This document shows positions 43,708 to 53,219 of a stretch of DNA of 64,000 nt, one piece after another (position 1 is the stretch's first letter; the number at the start of each line of letters is the position of its first letter). The position numbers and the translations under genes were made by a program. The notes beneath the pieces are model-generated. The model was not told the origin of the DNA, made no database searches, and saw only the letters and a program-made list of their open reading frames with translations. Source of the DNA: Enterobacter sp. SA187 (GTDB lineage: Bacteria > Pseudomonadota > Gammaproteobacteria > Enterobacterales > Enterobacteriaceae); the NCBI RefSeq assembly GCF_001888805.2, contig NZ_CP019113.1:4030001-4094000 (forward strand). The letters are read 5' to 3'.

Positions 43708-44250
43708 TCAGAAGCTGGCGCTCACGCCGACGTACGGGCCGTCGGCCAGTTTGCTGTCGCCGTTGCCGTCTTTGCCGCTCAGATCGATATAGCGGTAACC
43801 CACTTCGACGCTCAGCGGACGCAGCACGGAAATACGCGCGCCAGCGTTGGCTTCAGAGAAATCTTTCACGCCGCTGGAGAGCGAGTCCGGCGAGTAATAA
43901 TATTCACCGAACAGCTTGATGCTCTCGCCAATCGGCAGCTGTAAACCGCCACCCACGGCGGCGGCGTAGCCTTCGTCACCTTCGTTCGGGTTCAGGTAGA
44001 CGCCTTTACCGCCGACGGTTGCCATAAACGGGCCGAGGGGGAGATTAAGGCCGAGGCCCAGACCGGCAATATCGCCGTGATCGTCGTTGTGCGCCCAGTT
44101 GCCGCTCAGCGCCAGGCCGCTGGTTTCGGTGCCCATTCCCACGCCAATATTGGTGTAATCTTCACCCGCCTGGCCGCTGATGCTCAGGGCATTCGCGCCC
44201 GCAGAAACAAACAGCAGGCTGGTCAGGGTCATTAATGCAATCTTTTTCAT
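43708..44250 (-). CDS. yfaZ: YfaZ, small outer-membrane beta-barrel protein
   Basis: 180 residues with a signal peptide (MKKIALMTLTSLLFVSAGANA, cleaved about residue 21). The rest is alternating beta-strand sequence ending in VSASF with a C-terminal Phe, a typical BAM signal. It belongs to the YfaZ family of predicted 8-stranded porin-like proteins of unknown substrate. It is transcribed alone, head-to-head with katA. Confidence 0.9.
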   Translation of the reverse strand: MKKIALMTLTSLLFVSAGANALSISGQAGEDYTNIGVGMGTETSGLALSGNWAHNDDHGDIAGLGLGLNLPLGPFMATVGGKGVYLNPNEGDEGYAAAVGGGLQLPIGESIKLFGEYYYSPDSLSSGVKDFSEANAGARISVLRPLSVEVGYRYIDLSGKDGNGDSKLADGPYVGVSASF

Positions 44251-44501
44251 CGTTCACTATCCGCGCAAGTAATTGTTAGACGTTCTGAAAAGCGCCGCTA
44301 GTGTACAGGGCTTTGCCTTAACACTCTGCACCAAAAGTGATTTTCCCGCTTCGTTGTCATCTCAATGCTTTTGGGTATCTCTCTGATAGACAGAGCCAGA
44401 TTGCCCGCGATCAAGACTCCCGGTAAAAACAAGCCCTAAAGTGATTTCTGAAGTTATACGGAAACACAGCCGTTTTTTTGACTTCCACCAGGAGATGTAT
44501 G

Positions 44502-45950
44502 ATGAATAAAAAAGGATTAACCACCGCCGCTGGCGCGCCGGTTGCCCATAATAATAACGTGATGACCGCCGGGCCACGCGGCCCGATGCTGTTGCAGGAC
44601 GTATGGTTTCTGGAAAAGCTGGCGCATTTTGACCGCGAAGTGATCCCGGAGCGCCGTATGCATGCCAAAGGCTCTGCCGCCTACGGCACCTTTACCGTCA
44701 CCCAGGATATTTCCCGCTATACACGCGCTAAAATGTTTTCTGAACCGGGTAAAAAGACTGATCTTTTCCTGCGTTTCTCCACGGTTGCCGGTGAGCGCGG
44801 CGCCGCTGATGCGGAACGTGACATCCGCGGTTTTTCGATCAAATTCTATACCGAGGAGGGGAACTGGGATCTGGTGGGCAACAACACGCCGGTGTTCTAC
44901 CTGCGCGATCCGCTGAAATTCCCGGATCTCAACCACGTAGTGAAACGCGATCCGCGCACCAACCTGCGTAACCCGACCTACAAATGGGATTTCTTCTCCC
45001 ATCTGCCGGAATCACTGCATCAGTTAACCATTGATTTCAGCGACCGCGGCCTGCCCCGTTCTTACCGCAATATGCACGGTTTTGGCAGCCACACCTTCAG
45101 TTTTATTAATCACAATAACGAACGCTTCTGGGTGAAATTCCATCTTAAAACCATGCAGGGTATTGATAACCTGATGGACGATGAGGCGAAACGTCTGGTG
45201 GCGGAAGATCGCGAGAGTTCGCAGCGCGATCTGTTTAACGCCATCGAAACGGGAGATTTCCCGCGCTGGAAGTTTTACGTGCAGATCATGCCGGAAGCCG
45301 AAGCCTCACAGGTGCCTTATAACCCGTTCGATCTGACGAAAGTCTGGCCGCACGGCGATTATCCGCTGATTGAAGTGGGCGTACTGGAGCTGAACCGCAA
45401 TCCGGATAACTACTTTGCGGAAGTGGAACAGGTGGCGATGTCCCCGGCGAACATCGTGCCGGGCATTGGCTTCTCACCGGATCGTATGTTGCAGGGCCGC
45501 CTCTTCTCTTATGGCGATGCGCACCGTTATCGTCTGGGGGTGAACCATCACCAGATCCCGGTCAACCAGCCGCGCTGCCCGTTCCATAATTATCACCGCG
45601 ACGGCGCGATGCGTGTGGACGGCAACAGTGGCAACGGTCCGACCTACGAGCCTAACAGCTTCGGCGTTTTCCAGGAGCAGCCGGACTACAGCGAACCGCC
45701 GTTGTCGGTGGAGGGCGCTGCGGATCACTGGAATCACCGGGAAGATACGGACTATTTCAGCCAGCCGCGCAAGCTGTTTGCCCTGATCGGTGAAGAAGAA
45801 CGCCAGCGCATGTTTGCCCGCATCGCGGGAGATATGAAAGATGTGCCGGAATTTATTCAGCAGCGGCAGATTGGTTTATTCAGCGAAGTGGATCCGGCGT
45901 ACGGGGCGGGTGTCGCCGCCGCGCTGAACGCCATTAACACCGCCCGATAA
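44502..45950 (+). CDS. katA: KatA, small-subunit heme catalase (clade 3)
   Basis: 482 residues from ATG 44502 (MNKKGLTTAAGAP), seven bases after AGGAG; the adjacent ATG at 44499 is only four bases from it. A monofunctional catalase with the distal His54 (RRMHAKGSAAYG), Asn127 (DLVGNNTPVF) and the proximal heme tyrosine in RLFSYGDAHRYRLG. It breaks down hydrogen peroxide in the cytoplasm. E. coli K-12 lacks this enzyme (it has KatG and KatE) and has nudI, ais, the arn operon and pmrD here instead. Confidence 0.94.
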   Translation: MNKKGLTTAAGAPVAHNNNVMTAGPRGPMLLQDVWFLEKLAHFDREVIPERRMHAKGSAAYGTFTVTQDISRYTRAKMFSEPGKKTDLFLRFSTVAGERGAADAERDIRGFSIKFYTEEGNWDLVGNNTPVFYLRDPLKFPDLNHVVKRDPRTNLRNPTYKWDFFSHLPESLHQLTIDFSDRGLPRSYRNMHGFGSHTFSFINHNNERFWVKFHLKTMQGIDNLMDDEAKRLVAEDRESSQRDLFNAIETGDFPRWKFYVQIMPEAEASQVPYNPFDLTKVWPHGDYPLIEVGVLELNRNPDNYFAEVEQVAMSPANIVPGIGFSPDRMLQGRLFSYGDAHRYRLGVNHHQIPVNQPRCPFHNYHRDGAMRVDGNSGNGPTYEPNSFGVFQEQPDYSEPPLSVEGAADHWNHREDTDYFSQPRKLFALIGEEERQRMFARIAGDMKDVPEFIQQRQIGLFSEVDPAYGAGVAAALNAINTAR

Positions 45951-45962
45951 CATCAACACCTT

Positions 45963-46034
45963 GCCCGGCGGCGCACGCTTGCCGGGCCTACAATGTCAAA
46001 AGAGTAGGTCGGGTAAGCGCAGCGCCACCCGACA
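45963..46034. repeat. REP pair (BIME) between katA and menE
   Basis: GCCCGGCGGCGCACGCTTGCC-GGGC facing GTAGGTCGGGTAAGC...CCACCCGAC. The right-hand element carries a compensating C-to-T/G-to-A pair change relative to the other copies. It lies between convergent katA and menE. Confidence 0.88.
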
Positions 46035-46040
46035 TTGAGT

Positions 46041-47399
46041 TCACACCGTCGCCACCCAGTGCTGTAAGGCGCGGCGGGAGATTTTGATGCCGCCCTGCGC
46101 CAGGTGATCGGGCAGCGGCAACCAGCGGATCGGTTGCTGGAAGCGGGCCAGTTTATCCCGGCACCAGTCGGCCAGCGCTGACGACGGGTAGCCGTCCTGC
46201 AACTCCACCACCGCCACGGATCGATGACCAAATTCGGCGTCCTCTTTGGGGACGATAAACACCTGCCGCACCTGTGGATGTGCGGCAATTACGCGTTCCA
46301 CTTCTTCCGGCTGGATCCCTTCACCGCCGCTGAAAAACAGATTATCCATGCGGCCAGCAATGGTCAGACGATCGCCCTCCAACAGGCCACGATCGCGGGT
46401 GGCAAACCAGCCGTCGGCATTGCCCAGCGGCACCAGATTCCCGTCACGCCAGTAGCCCGCCGCCATGCTGGCCGCGCGCAGCCAGACTTCGCCATCGACG
46501 ATTTTCACTTCGCGCCCAGGCAACGCACTGCCCACATCCGGCAGCCCGTCGGCTTCTTTGGCGCACACCGTGGAGGCGAATTCCGTTAAGCCATAACCGC
46601 ACCAGCTGCGAATGCCGCGCTTGCGGGCGAGTTCTGTCAGCTCCACCGGGATGGCCGCGCCGCCCAGCAGCACCGCTTTCAGCGCCACGCTGGCGTTGTC
46701 GTTGAGTAATCGCCACAGCTGCGTCGGCACCAGCGAGGCATGGGTGCAGCCCTGCAACGCCAGCTGCAGAGGCATTTTTTCGCGCACGGTGATGCGCGCC
46801 CCCGCCAGCAGCCAGCGCCATAAAATCCCCTGTCCGGAGACGTGGTACAGCGGTAGCGAAAGCAGCCAGTCGTCCTGTTCACTGAAAGGCATCAGCGACA
46901 GCACGCCCGCCGCGCTCGCCAGATGCGCATCAGGCGTGTGCACCGCCGCTTTGGGCAGACCGGTAGAGCCGGAGGTCAGCGTCATGGTGGCGAGCCGCTG
47001 CCCTTCCCAGGGCACGGCATGATGGCCGCTAATTACGCCAGCTTCCAGACGCGAAAGCCCGGCGTAGTCGCCGTAATCCGCCAGATCCAGCGCATGGCGC
47101 AGCGTCATTGACGGCAACAGCTCGCGGAGAAGCCCGTCAGGTAGCTGCGGATTTACCGGCAGAATGCGCGCGCCGCATTGCAGCAGCGCCAGCCACGACA
47201 GCAGGGTCAGCGGATGATTACAGGCGCGCAGCATCACGCCGTCGCCGCACTGTACGCCCTGGGCGGCAAAGCCGCTCGCCAGCGCATCCACCCGCTCGCA
47301 CAGCGCCTGCCAGCTCAGCATCTCATCGCCGAGGCGGATCGCCGCCGCTTCCGGGCGCTGTTCGCGCCAGTGTCGCCAGGGCCAGTCGTGAAAGGTCAC
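46041..47399 (-). CDS. menE: MenE, o-succinylbenzoate-CoA ligase
   Basis: A 452-residue acyl-CoA synthetase of the ANL family with the AMP-binding motif TLTSGSTGLPKAA and the GYGLTEFAS and DNLFFSGGEGIQPEEVE segments. It makes O-succinylbenzoyl-CoA from OSB, CoA and ATP in menaquinone synthesis. The start is GTG, overlapping the menC stop by four bases (GTGA). Last gene of the men operon here. Confidence 0.95.
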   Translation of the reverse strand: MTFHDWPWRHWREQRPEAAAIRLGDEMLSWQALCERVDALASGFAAQGVQCGDGVMLRACNHPLTLLSWLALLQCGARILPVNPQLPDGLLRELLPSMTLRHALDLADYGDYAGLSRLEAGVISGHHAVPWEGQRLATMTLTSGSTGLPKAAVHTPDAHLASAAGVLSLMPFSEQDDWLLSLPLYHVSGQGILWRWLLAGARITVREKMPLQLALQGCTHASLVPTQLWRLLNDNASVALKAVLLGGAAIPVELTELARKRGIRSWCGYGLTEFASTVCAKEADGLPDVGSALPGREVKIVDGEVWLRAASMAAGYWRDGNLVPLGNADGWFATRDRGLLEGDRLTIAGRMDNLFFSGGEGIQPEEVERVIAAHPQVRQVFIVPKEDAEFGHRSVAVVELQDGYPSSALADWCRDKLARFQQPIRWLPLPDHLAQGGIKISRRALQHWVATV

Positions 47400-48361
47400 A
47401 GCAGCGGCTCCAGGACGTCTGTTTGCAGGCAGGGCAGCGCGCTGTCCGGCCAGCGGCGCAGTAATTGCGCCTGCATCAGGTTAAGCGTATCCAGACCTGG
47501 CGTGGTAGCTGGCGTCAGCCAGGCGGCGATGCGCGCCAGCTGCGTCAGGCCCAGGCTGGATTCAAGAGAGGAGCTGATCACCGCCGTCAGGCCGAGGGCG
47601 TGGGCCGCTTCAACCTGCTGGCGCACTTTTTCGAGACTGCCGGTCAGCGTTGGCTTGATCACCACCGCGCTTATGCCCTCCTCCGCTATAAAGGTAAAAT
47701 CATCCTCGCGCAGGCTTTCGTCCCAGGCGATGGCGATGCCGGTGTCACGGGCAAAGGCGCGGGAATCATCACGGGTTTTACAGGGCTCTTCGAGAAAAGC
47801 GATACGATGGCGATGCGTCGGGTTGACGTATTTGGCGAACTGCTGGGCTTTTAGCGGCGTCCAGGCGCGGTTGGCGTCGAGGCGTAAATGCAGCTCCGGC
47901 ACCGCCTCCAGTAACAGATTGACCACCATGCCATCGCGCACCGCTTCATACAGACCGACTTTCACCTTCGCCACTTTCTCGCCCGGCATGGCGGCAAGGG
48001 CGACGATCAGCTCGTCCGGATCGCCGGTACAGAGCGGCGCAGCGCGATAGTTACCTGCCGCGGGTAATTCATCGTGCAACTCCGCCAGCGCGCAGCTTAA
48101 TCCAAAGGCGGCGGAAGGCGCTGAGGGCCAGGCCGGTGAGTCGCCAGCCAGCCAGGCGTTTACCCAGTCCAGCGCGGCGCGCTCTGCGTCCGCCAGTGAT
48201 TCACGGCTGAAGCCCGGCAGGGGGGCGATCTCGCCCCACCCTTCCCGCCCGCCGTCACGCAGCTGCACCAGCAGGCCATCGCGGGTTTTCAGACGCTGTT
48301 CACGCAGCACGACGCCCGCATCCATCGGCAGCTGCCAGCGGTAAACCTGCGCCTGACGCAT
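47396..48361 (-). CDS. menC: MenC, o-succinylbenzoate synthase
   Basis: A 321-residue enolase-superfamily enzyme that dehydrates SHCHC to O-succinylbenzoate. The KxK acid/base motif is visible as KVKVGLYEA, followed by metal-site segments LRLDANRAW and AFLEEPCK and the later lysine in VVIKPTL. Its ATG overlaps the menB stop by one base. Confidence 0.95.
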   Translation of the reverse strand: MRQAQVYRWQLPMDAGVVLREQRLKTRDGLLVQLRDGGREGWGEIAPLPGFSRESLADAERAALDWVNAWLAGDSPAWPSAPSAAFGLSCALAELHDELPAAGNYRAAPLCTGDPDELIVALAAMPGEKVAKVKVGLYEAVRDGMVVNLLLEAVPELHLRLDANRAWTPLKAQQFAKYVNPTHRHRIAFLEEPCKTRDDSRAFARDTGIAIAWDESLREDDFTFIAEEGISAVVIKPTLTGSLEKVRQQVEAAHALGLTAVISSSLESSLGLTQLARIAAWLTPATTPGLDTLNLMQAQLLRRWPDSALPCLQTDVLEPLL

Positions 48362-49218
48362 TACGGATTCCGTTTGTATTTGCTGAAGTCGGGCTGGCGT
48401 TTTTCGTTAAACGCGTTGCGGCCTTCCTGACCTTCTTCGGTCATGTAGAACAGCATGGTGGCGTTGCCCGCCAGTTCTTGTAAACCAGCCTGGCCGTCGC
48501 AGTCGGCGTTCAGCGCCGCTTTCAGGCAGCGCAGCGCCATCGGACTGTTTTGCAGCATTTCTCGACACCAGCGCACGGTCTCTTTTTCCAGATCGGCAAC
48601 CGGCACCACAGTGTTGACCAGCCCCATCTCCAGCGCGGCTTTAGCGTCGTACTGACGGCACAGGAACCAGATCTCACGCGCTTTTTTCTGCCCGACGATG
48701 CGCGCCATATAGGATGCGCCCCAGCCGCCGTCGAAAGAGCCGACTTTCGGGCCGGTCTGACCGAAGATAGCGTTTTCTGCCGCGATGGTCAGATCGCACA
48801 TCATATGCAGCACATGGCCGCCGCCGATGGAGTAGCCCGCCACCATCGCCACCACCGGTTTCGGACAGGTGCGGATCTGGCGCTGGAAATCCAGCACGTT
48901 GAGATGGTGCACGCCGGAGTCATCCTGGTAGCCGCCGTAGTCGCCGCGCACTTTCTGATCGCCGCCGGAACAGAAGGCTTTATCGCCTTCGCCGGTGAGG
49001 ATGATCACGCCGACGTTATCGTCGTAACGCGCATCTGCCAGCGCCTGCATCATCTCTTTTACCGTCAGCGGACGAAACGCATTACGCACCTGCGGACGGT
49101 TAATGGTGATTTTCGCAATGCCATCGGTGGACTTGTGGTAGCGGATATCGGTGTAGCCTTCGGAACAGTCGAGCCACTCAACCGGCGCGTAAAGCATTGT
49201 TTCATCTGGATAGATCAT
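48361..49218 (-). CDS. menB: MenB, 1,4-dihydroxy-2-naphthoyl-CoA synthase
   Basis: A 285-residue crotonase-fold enzyme that closes the second ring of the naphthoquinone. Oxyanion-hole and active-site segments are visible (CSGGDQKVRGDYGGY, then GYSIGGGHVLHMMCDL, then GSFDGGWG). Highly conserved with E. coli MenB over its whole length. It lies nine bases after menH. Confidence 0.97.
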   Translation of the reverse strand: MIYPDETMLYAPVEWLDCSEGYTDIRYHKSTDGIAKITINRPQVRNAFRPLTVKEMMQALADARYDDNVGVIILTGEGDKAFCSGGDQKVRGDYGGYQDDSGVHHLNVLDFQRQIRTCPKPVVAMVAGYSIGGGHVLHMMCDLTIAAENAIFGQTGPKVGSFDGGWGASYMARIVGQKKAREIWFLCRQYDAKAALEMGLVNTVVPVADLEKETVRWCREMLQNSPMALRCLKAALNADCDGQAGLQELAGNATMLFYMTEEGQEGRNAFNEKRQPDFSKYKRNP

Positions 49219-49227
49219 AAGGATTCC

Positions 49228-49989
49228 TTAGTGAAGACGCAGAATATGCGCCAGACGGGCCGCCACAGCGGCGGGGTTTTCCCGGTGGGCGTTGTGTCCG
49301 GCGTCAGCAATTAACAGGCAAGGCGCGGCGAGTTCATCGCCGATGGCGCGGAATTTCGCGTCGTGCTCGCCACATAAGTAGTAAAACGGGAAATGTCGCT
49401 CACTTAGCGCGGCGCGCAGATCCGGCTGGCGTGACAGCGAGGTGGCGTCGAGCATGGCGGCAAGCGCGGTACCACTGTTGTGCTGACGTAACGCCACCAG
49501 CGCGCGGCGCTGTTCAGCGCTGAGGGACGCAAAAACCGGCTGCTGATACCAGTCGATGAATACGTCCTCTGATGGTTCATGGCGAAACCGCGCCGCCCAG
49601 CGGGCGTCGTTTTCCGCGCGCTGGCGACGGGCGGCGGCATCGGTTAATCCCGGATGCGCCCCTTCGACAATCAGCCCTGCCAGACCCGGCGGTTGCGCAC
49701 AGGCGTGATACATCCCGAGGCGACCGCCGAGGGAGTAGCCGATGAGCCAGTATTTTAGTATGTTGTAACTAAGAAGGGTGTTACTGAGCAACGCGCTGAC
49801 CTGCGCAAAATCCGCCGCTGTAATATCTGCCGAGCCGCCGTGCCCCGGCAAATCAATATACAGCCGGGAATGATCGCGAAACTGCTCGCCCACCGGCTGC
49901 CATTCGCGGTGATCGCCGGAAAAACCGTGCAGGAACACCAGCCACGGCAGCGCGGCGTTAGCGGCTTCAGCGCGGGCATGCAGGATCAT
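49228..49989 (-). CDS. menH: MenH, SHCHC synthase
   Basis: 253 residues from ATG 49989 (MILHARAEAANAALP); upstream in-frame starts lie inside menD. An alpha/beta hydrolase fold with nucleophile Ser86 (IGYSLGG) and His in DAGHNAHREN near 233. It removes pyruvate from SEPHCHC to give SHCHC. Its ATG overlaps the menD stop (ATGA). The MenH-family active site is complete. Confidence 0.94.
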   Translation of the reverse strand: MILHARAEAANAALPWLVFLHGFSGDHREWQPVGEQFRDHSRLYIDLPGHGGSADITAADFAQVSALLSNTLLSYNILKYWLIGYSLGGRLGMYHACAQPPGLAGLIVEGAHPGLTDAAARRQRAENDARWAARFRHEPSEDVFIDWYQQPVFASLSAEQRRALVALRQHNSGTALAAMLDATSLSRQPDLRAALSERHFPFYYLCGEHDAKFRAIGDELAAPCLLIADAGHNAHRENPAAVAARLAHILRLH

Positions 49990-51656
49990 AGCTGGCTGAC
50001 TCCCGCCAGCAGTTGCTGGAGCGTCTGCGCGCCGTCGGTTTCGCTGACCACCAGTTCGATAATCGTCGCCTGCGGCCTGCGCCACGCCTGCGTCAGCGCC
50101 CCGTCCAGCGCCTGCCAGCTTTCCGGGCGATGGTAATGCAGGCCAAACATGGCGGCGGCATGTTCAAAATGGACGTTCTGCGGCATCTGGTAAAAACGTT
50201 CGCGTTCAGCTGGCGGCGTGGGCAGCAGGGAGAAAATCTGCCCGCCATTGTTGTTCACCACCATCAGCACGAAGGGTGCGGAGACCTGGCGCAGTAACGC
50301 CAGGCCATTGAGATCGTAGAGCGCGGAGAGATCGCCGACGATGGCCAGCGTCGGTTTACCGCTGGCGCGCTGCACGCCCGCCGCGGTGGAGAGTAAGCCG
50401 TCGATACCGCTCGCCCCGCGGTTGCTGTACACCGGATAACCCGCGGGCAGCTGCCCGAGCGCATCCACCAGACGCACCACCAGACTATTGCCTAAAAAGA
50501 GCTGCCCCTGTTCCGGGAGATAGTCCGCCAGACGGTGCGCCAGCTGCGCCTCGCCGAACGTCTCACGCTGCGCTTCCACCGCCTGCCAGGCCTGTTGCGC
50601 CAGCGCCGGGATGTCGCTGCACCAGGGCGCGCGAGGTTCCGCCGGATGTTCATCCAGCCAGTCGCCGATGGCGGACACCAGCCGCCGTCCGCGATGATGC
50701 GCGGGATCAAGCCGTCCCGGCAGGTTGTCCACCAGCCAGTACTCTTCCGGCTCGCAGGCGGCCTGCCACTGAAGCAGCCGTTTTCCGGTCAGGCTGCTAC
50801 CTAACTGGATAACAATCTGCGCCTGCGCCAGCTCGGTTACCGCGCGGGCATTGCCCAGCCACAGATCGGCACAGGGCAGCGGTTGGCCGGTCTGCGACAG
50901 CACGTCGCCAATCAGCGGCCAGCCGAGCGTCTGCGCCCATTCCGCAGCCTGTTTGCCTTCGGCAGCGCTCATCCGCCCGGCCACCACCACGCCGCGCTTT
51001 TGCCGCCAGAAAAACCAGTCGCGCTGGCGGGCGCTGTGTAGCCGGGTGTTTTCCCGCAGCCAGGGCTTATCGCTGCGCCACCAGTCGCCAAGCTGTTGTT
51101 GCCAGTCGAGGCCGGTGGCATCCAGTTCGCCATACAGCGGTTCGGCAAAGGGGCAGTTAATGTGTACCGCGCCGCAATGCAGCGATCCGAGAAGATTATC
51201 AATCGTACTCACCAGCCAGCGGGCGGGAATGTCCTGGGTCGGGCGCGGAAGCGACAGCGCCTGTGCGGGATGGGAGGCGAAGATACCAGGCTGGCGGATC
51301 GCCTGATTTGCGCCGCAGTCGATCAGCTCCGGCGGGCGATCGGCGGTGAGCAGGATCAGTTTTTCGCCGGTCAGCCCCGCCTCGATCAACGCCGGATAAA
51401 GATTGGCGACTGCGGTACCGGAGGTGACGATAACCGTCACCGGCTCGCCGCTGACCTTCGCCAGCCCGAGCGCCAGATGGCCGAGGCCACGCTCATCAAA
51501 ATGGGTATGGTGAACGAAGGCTTTATTTCCTGCGGCGGCCAGCGTCAGCGGCGTCGAGCGCGAGCCCGGCGCGATGCAGACGTGTCGCACGCCGTGGCGG
51601 GTTAAGGCTTCGAGAATGACTTCGGCCCAGCGTCGGTTGAATGAGCTTACTGACAT
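49986..51656 (-). CDS. menD: MenD, SEPHCHC synthase
   Basis: 556 residues from ATG 51656 (MSVSSFNRRWAEVIL), the E. coli length; an in-frame start at 51674 adds six residues. A thiamine-diphosphate enzyme that joins 2-oxoglutarate to isochorismate. It shows the Glu-containing N-terminal motif (HTHFDERGLGHLALG) and the ThDP/metal site GDLSALYDLN...NNNGG. It is 88 bp downstream of menF and overlaps menH. Confidence 0.96.
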   Translation of the reverse strand: MSVSSFNRRWAEVILEALTRHGVRHVCIAPGSRSTPLTLAAAGNKAFVHHTHFDERGLGHLALGLAKVSGEPVTVIVTSGTAVANLYPALIEAGLTGEKLILLTADRPPELIDCGANQAIRQPGIFASHPAQALSLPRPTQDIPARWLVSTIDNLLGSLHCGAVHINCPFAEPLYGELDATGLDWQQQLGDWWRSDKPWLRENTRLHSARQRDWFFWRQKRGVVVAGRMSAAEGKQAAEWAQTLGWPLIGDVLSQTGQPLPCADLWLGNARAVTELAQAQIVIQLGSSLTGKRLLQWQAACEPEEYWLVDNLPGRLDPAHHRGRRLVSAIGDWLDEHPAEPRAPWCSDIPALAQQAWQAVEAQRETFGEAQLAHRLADYLPEQGQLFLGNSLVVRLVDALGQLPAGYPVYSNRGASGIDGLLSTAAGVQRASGKPTLAIVGDLSALYDLNGLALLRQVSAPFVLMVVNNNGGQIFSLLPTPPAERERFYQMPQNVHFEHAAAMFGLHYHRPESWQALDGALTQAWRRPQATIIELVVSETDGAQTLQQLLAGVSQL

Positions 51657-51744
51657 AAGTTTGTCCGGTATCAATATTACGGCACAGTATAAAGAACACA
51701 GAACGCCGGGTTTTTGATATGAATCGGTAATGAGTGAATCTGTC

Positions 51745-53037
51745 TTAATCCATCAGGAGTACGGAGCGCAAACCGGCCGCTTTGTTTTCGATCTCCTGCC
51801 ATTCGAGTTGCGGATCGGAACCGGCGACGATCCCGGCCCCGGCGTAGAGCCGCACCCTGCCGCCTGAGACATGCGCCGAGCGCAGCGCCACGCAAAATTC
51901 CGTCTGCTGACCGGAGAGGTAGCCTGCGGATCCGGCATACCAGTCGCGGGAAAAGGGTTCATGCTGCCGGATAAATTCCTGCGCCGCCTCGCGCGGCAGG
52001 CCGGCCACCGCCGCGGTGGGTTGCAGCTGATGCAGACAGTGCGCGTCGTCCGGCGCGTTTAGCGTCATCCAGATGCAGCGGCGCAGATGCTGGACTTTTC
52101 GCAGGCGCACGACCTGGGCGGGAAGAATATCGTAGCCGTTACCCAGCGGTTCCAGCCGCTGACAGATATCCTCCACCACCAGCTGATTTTCCCGCTGGTT
52201 TTTGTCGTCTGCCAGCAGCCACTGGCCGAGGGCATGGGCGCGAGCGTCGTCGGCATGGTTTTCAATAGTGCCCGCCAGCGCTTCGGTGCGCAGCGCGCGG
52301 TCAATGCGCCGCCACAGCCGTTCGGGGCTGGAACCCAGAAACGCCTCCTGCGGGCTGAACGCTATATAAAAGTGATAACAGCTGAAATTGACGCTTCGGC
52401 TGGCGGCCATCAGCGCCGCAGCGTTCACCGGCTGGCTGAAGTGCAAATCGCTGGCGCGCGCCAGCACCACTTTGTCCATCTGCTGCCGTTCTATGGCCTC
52501 TGTAGCGAGACGCACCCGCTGGCACCAGCCGTCGTGATCCGGGCTGTGTTGCTCGCCGGTCAGATGGAGGTGCAGGGCTGAAAACGGCGTGGCGGGGCGT
52601 AACTGGTCAAGGAATGCTGCGGCGCAAATGGCATCGTCGCGCAGGGAGGTTTCACTCCAGAGAGTCAGATACAGCCGGGCCTGCTCGCCCTCACGACGCC
52701 ATTCGAGACGCGGCAGGAACAGATCGCCACGCTGTGGATCGAAGGCGTTCAGCCCCCAGATGCGCAGTTGCGCATCGCCGCTGTGCTGTAGAAATGTTTG
52801 TGCGTCGGCAAGGGAGCTAAAGCGCCGGAGCGCGCCGAGGGCGGCAGCCTCGTCTTCATTGCCGCGCTGCTGCCAGTAAAACTGTGGAAAATGAGGTTGT
52901 CCGGCAAGCCAGGCGAGGGGATCGCGGGACTCGTCAAACGCCAGCGGAATGCACAGGCGGCGCAGACCGGGCTGGTCCGGCAACGGCGTTGCCAGTTGCT
53001 GTCTGAGCTGCCACAACGCTTCATCTATTATCGCCAC
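51745..53037 (-). CDS. menF: MenF, menaquinone-specific isochorismate synthase
   Basis: 430 residues starting at GTG 53037; this start aligns with E. coli MenF at the first residue, and a GGGTGGGA stretch lies just upstream. The GTG at 53049 is an alternative. A chorismate-binding fold with conserved LDKVVLARA-type (MDKVVLARASDL), TEALAGT and YAGSAGYLS segments. It converts chorismate to isochorismate, the first step of menaquinone synthesis, and heads menFDHBCE. Confidence 0.93.
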   Translation of the reverse strand: MAIIDEALWQLRQQLATPLPDQPGLRRLCIPLAFDESRDPLAWLAGQPHFPQFYWQQRGNEDEAAALGALRRFSSLADAQTFLQHSGDAQLRIWGLNAFDPQRGDLFLPRLEWRREGEQARLYLTLWSETSLRDDAICAAAFLDQLRPATPFSALHLHLTGEQHSPDHDGWCQRVRLATEAIERQQMDKVVLARASDLHFSQPVNAAALMAASRSVNFSCYHFYIAFSPQEAFLGSSPERLWRRIDRALRTEALAGTIENHADDARAHALGQWLLADDKNQRENQLVVEDICQRLEPLGNGYDILPAQVVRLRKVQHLRRCIWMTLNAPDDAHCLHQLQPTAAVAGLPREAAQEFIRQHEPFSRDWYAGSAGYLSGQQTEFCVALRSAHVSGGRVRLYAGAGIVAGSDPQLEWQEIENKAAGLRSVLLMD

Positions 53038-53069
53038 GAATGATCCCACCCTTTTGCATAAACCCGGAC

Positions 53070-53075
53070 ATTATA
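53070..53075 (-). promoter_or_regulatory. menF -10 element
   Basis: TATAAT on the minus strand, about 33 bp upstream of the menF start. The -35 would fall in the T tract of the neighbouring terminator and is not clear. Confidence 0.5.
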
Positions 53076-53090
53076 CGGGGTTGTTCGTGT

Positions 53091-53124
53091 AAAAAAAGAC
53101 ACCCCGCCGGGGCGGGGTGTTTTG
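53091..53124 (-). terminator. Terminator after the first autotransporter gene
   Basis: ACACCCCGCC (53099-53108) and GGCGGGGTGT (53111-53120), perfect arms. On the minus strand a seven-T run follows. The same hairpin is found after the second autotransporter gene. Confidence 0.92.
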
Positions 53125-53143
53125 GTTTGATGAGCTGGTTTTT

Positions 53144-53213
53144 GCCCGGCGGCTCTTCGCTTGCCGGGCCTACAGGTTGTGGCAGGCCGGGTAAGGCGCT
53201 GCCGCCACCCGGC
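53144..53213. repeat. REP pair (BIME) after the first autotransporter gene
   Basis: GCCCGGCGGCTCTTCGCTTGCC-GGGC facing GCAGGCCGGGTAAGGCG...CCACCCGGC. It lies between the autotransporter stop and its terminator, so it is transcribed in the 3' untranslated region. Confidence 0.9.
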
Positions 53214-53219
53214 AAACCA

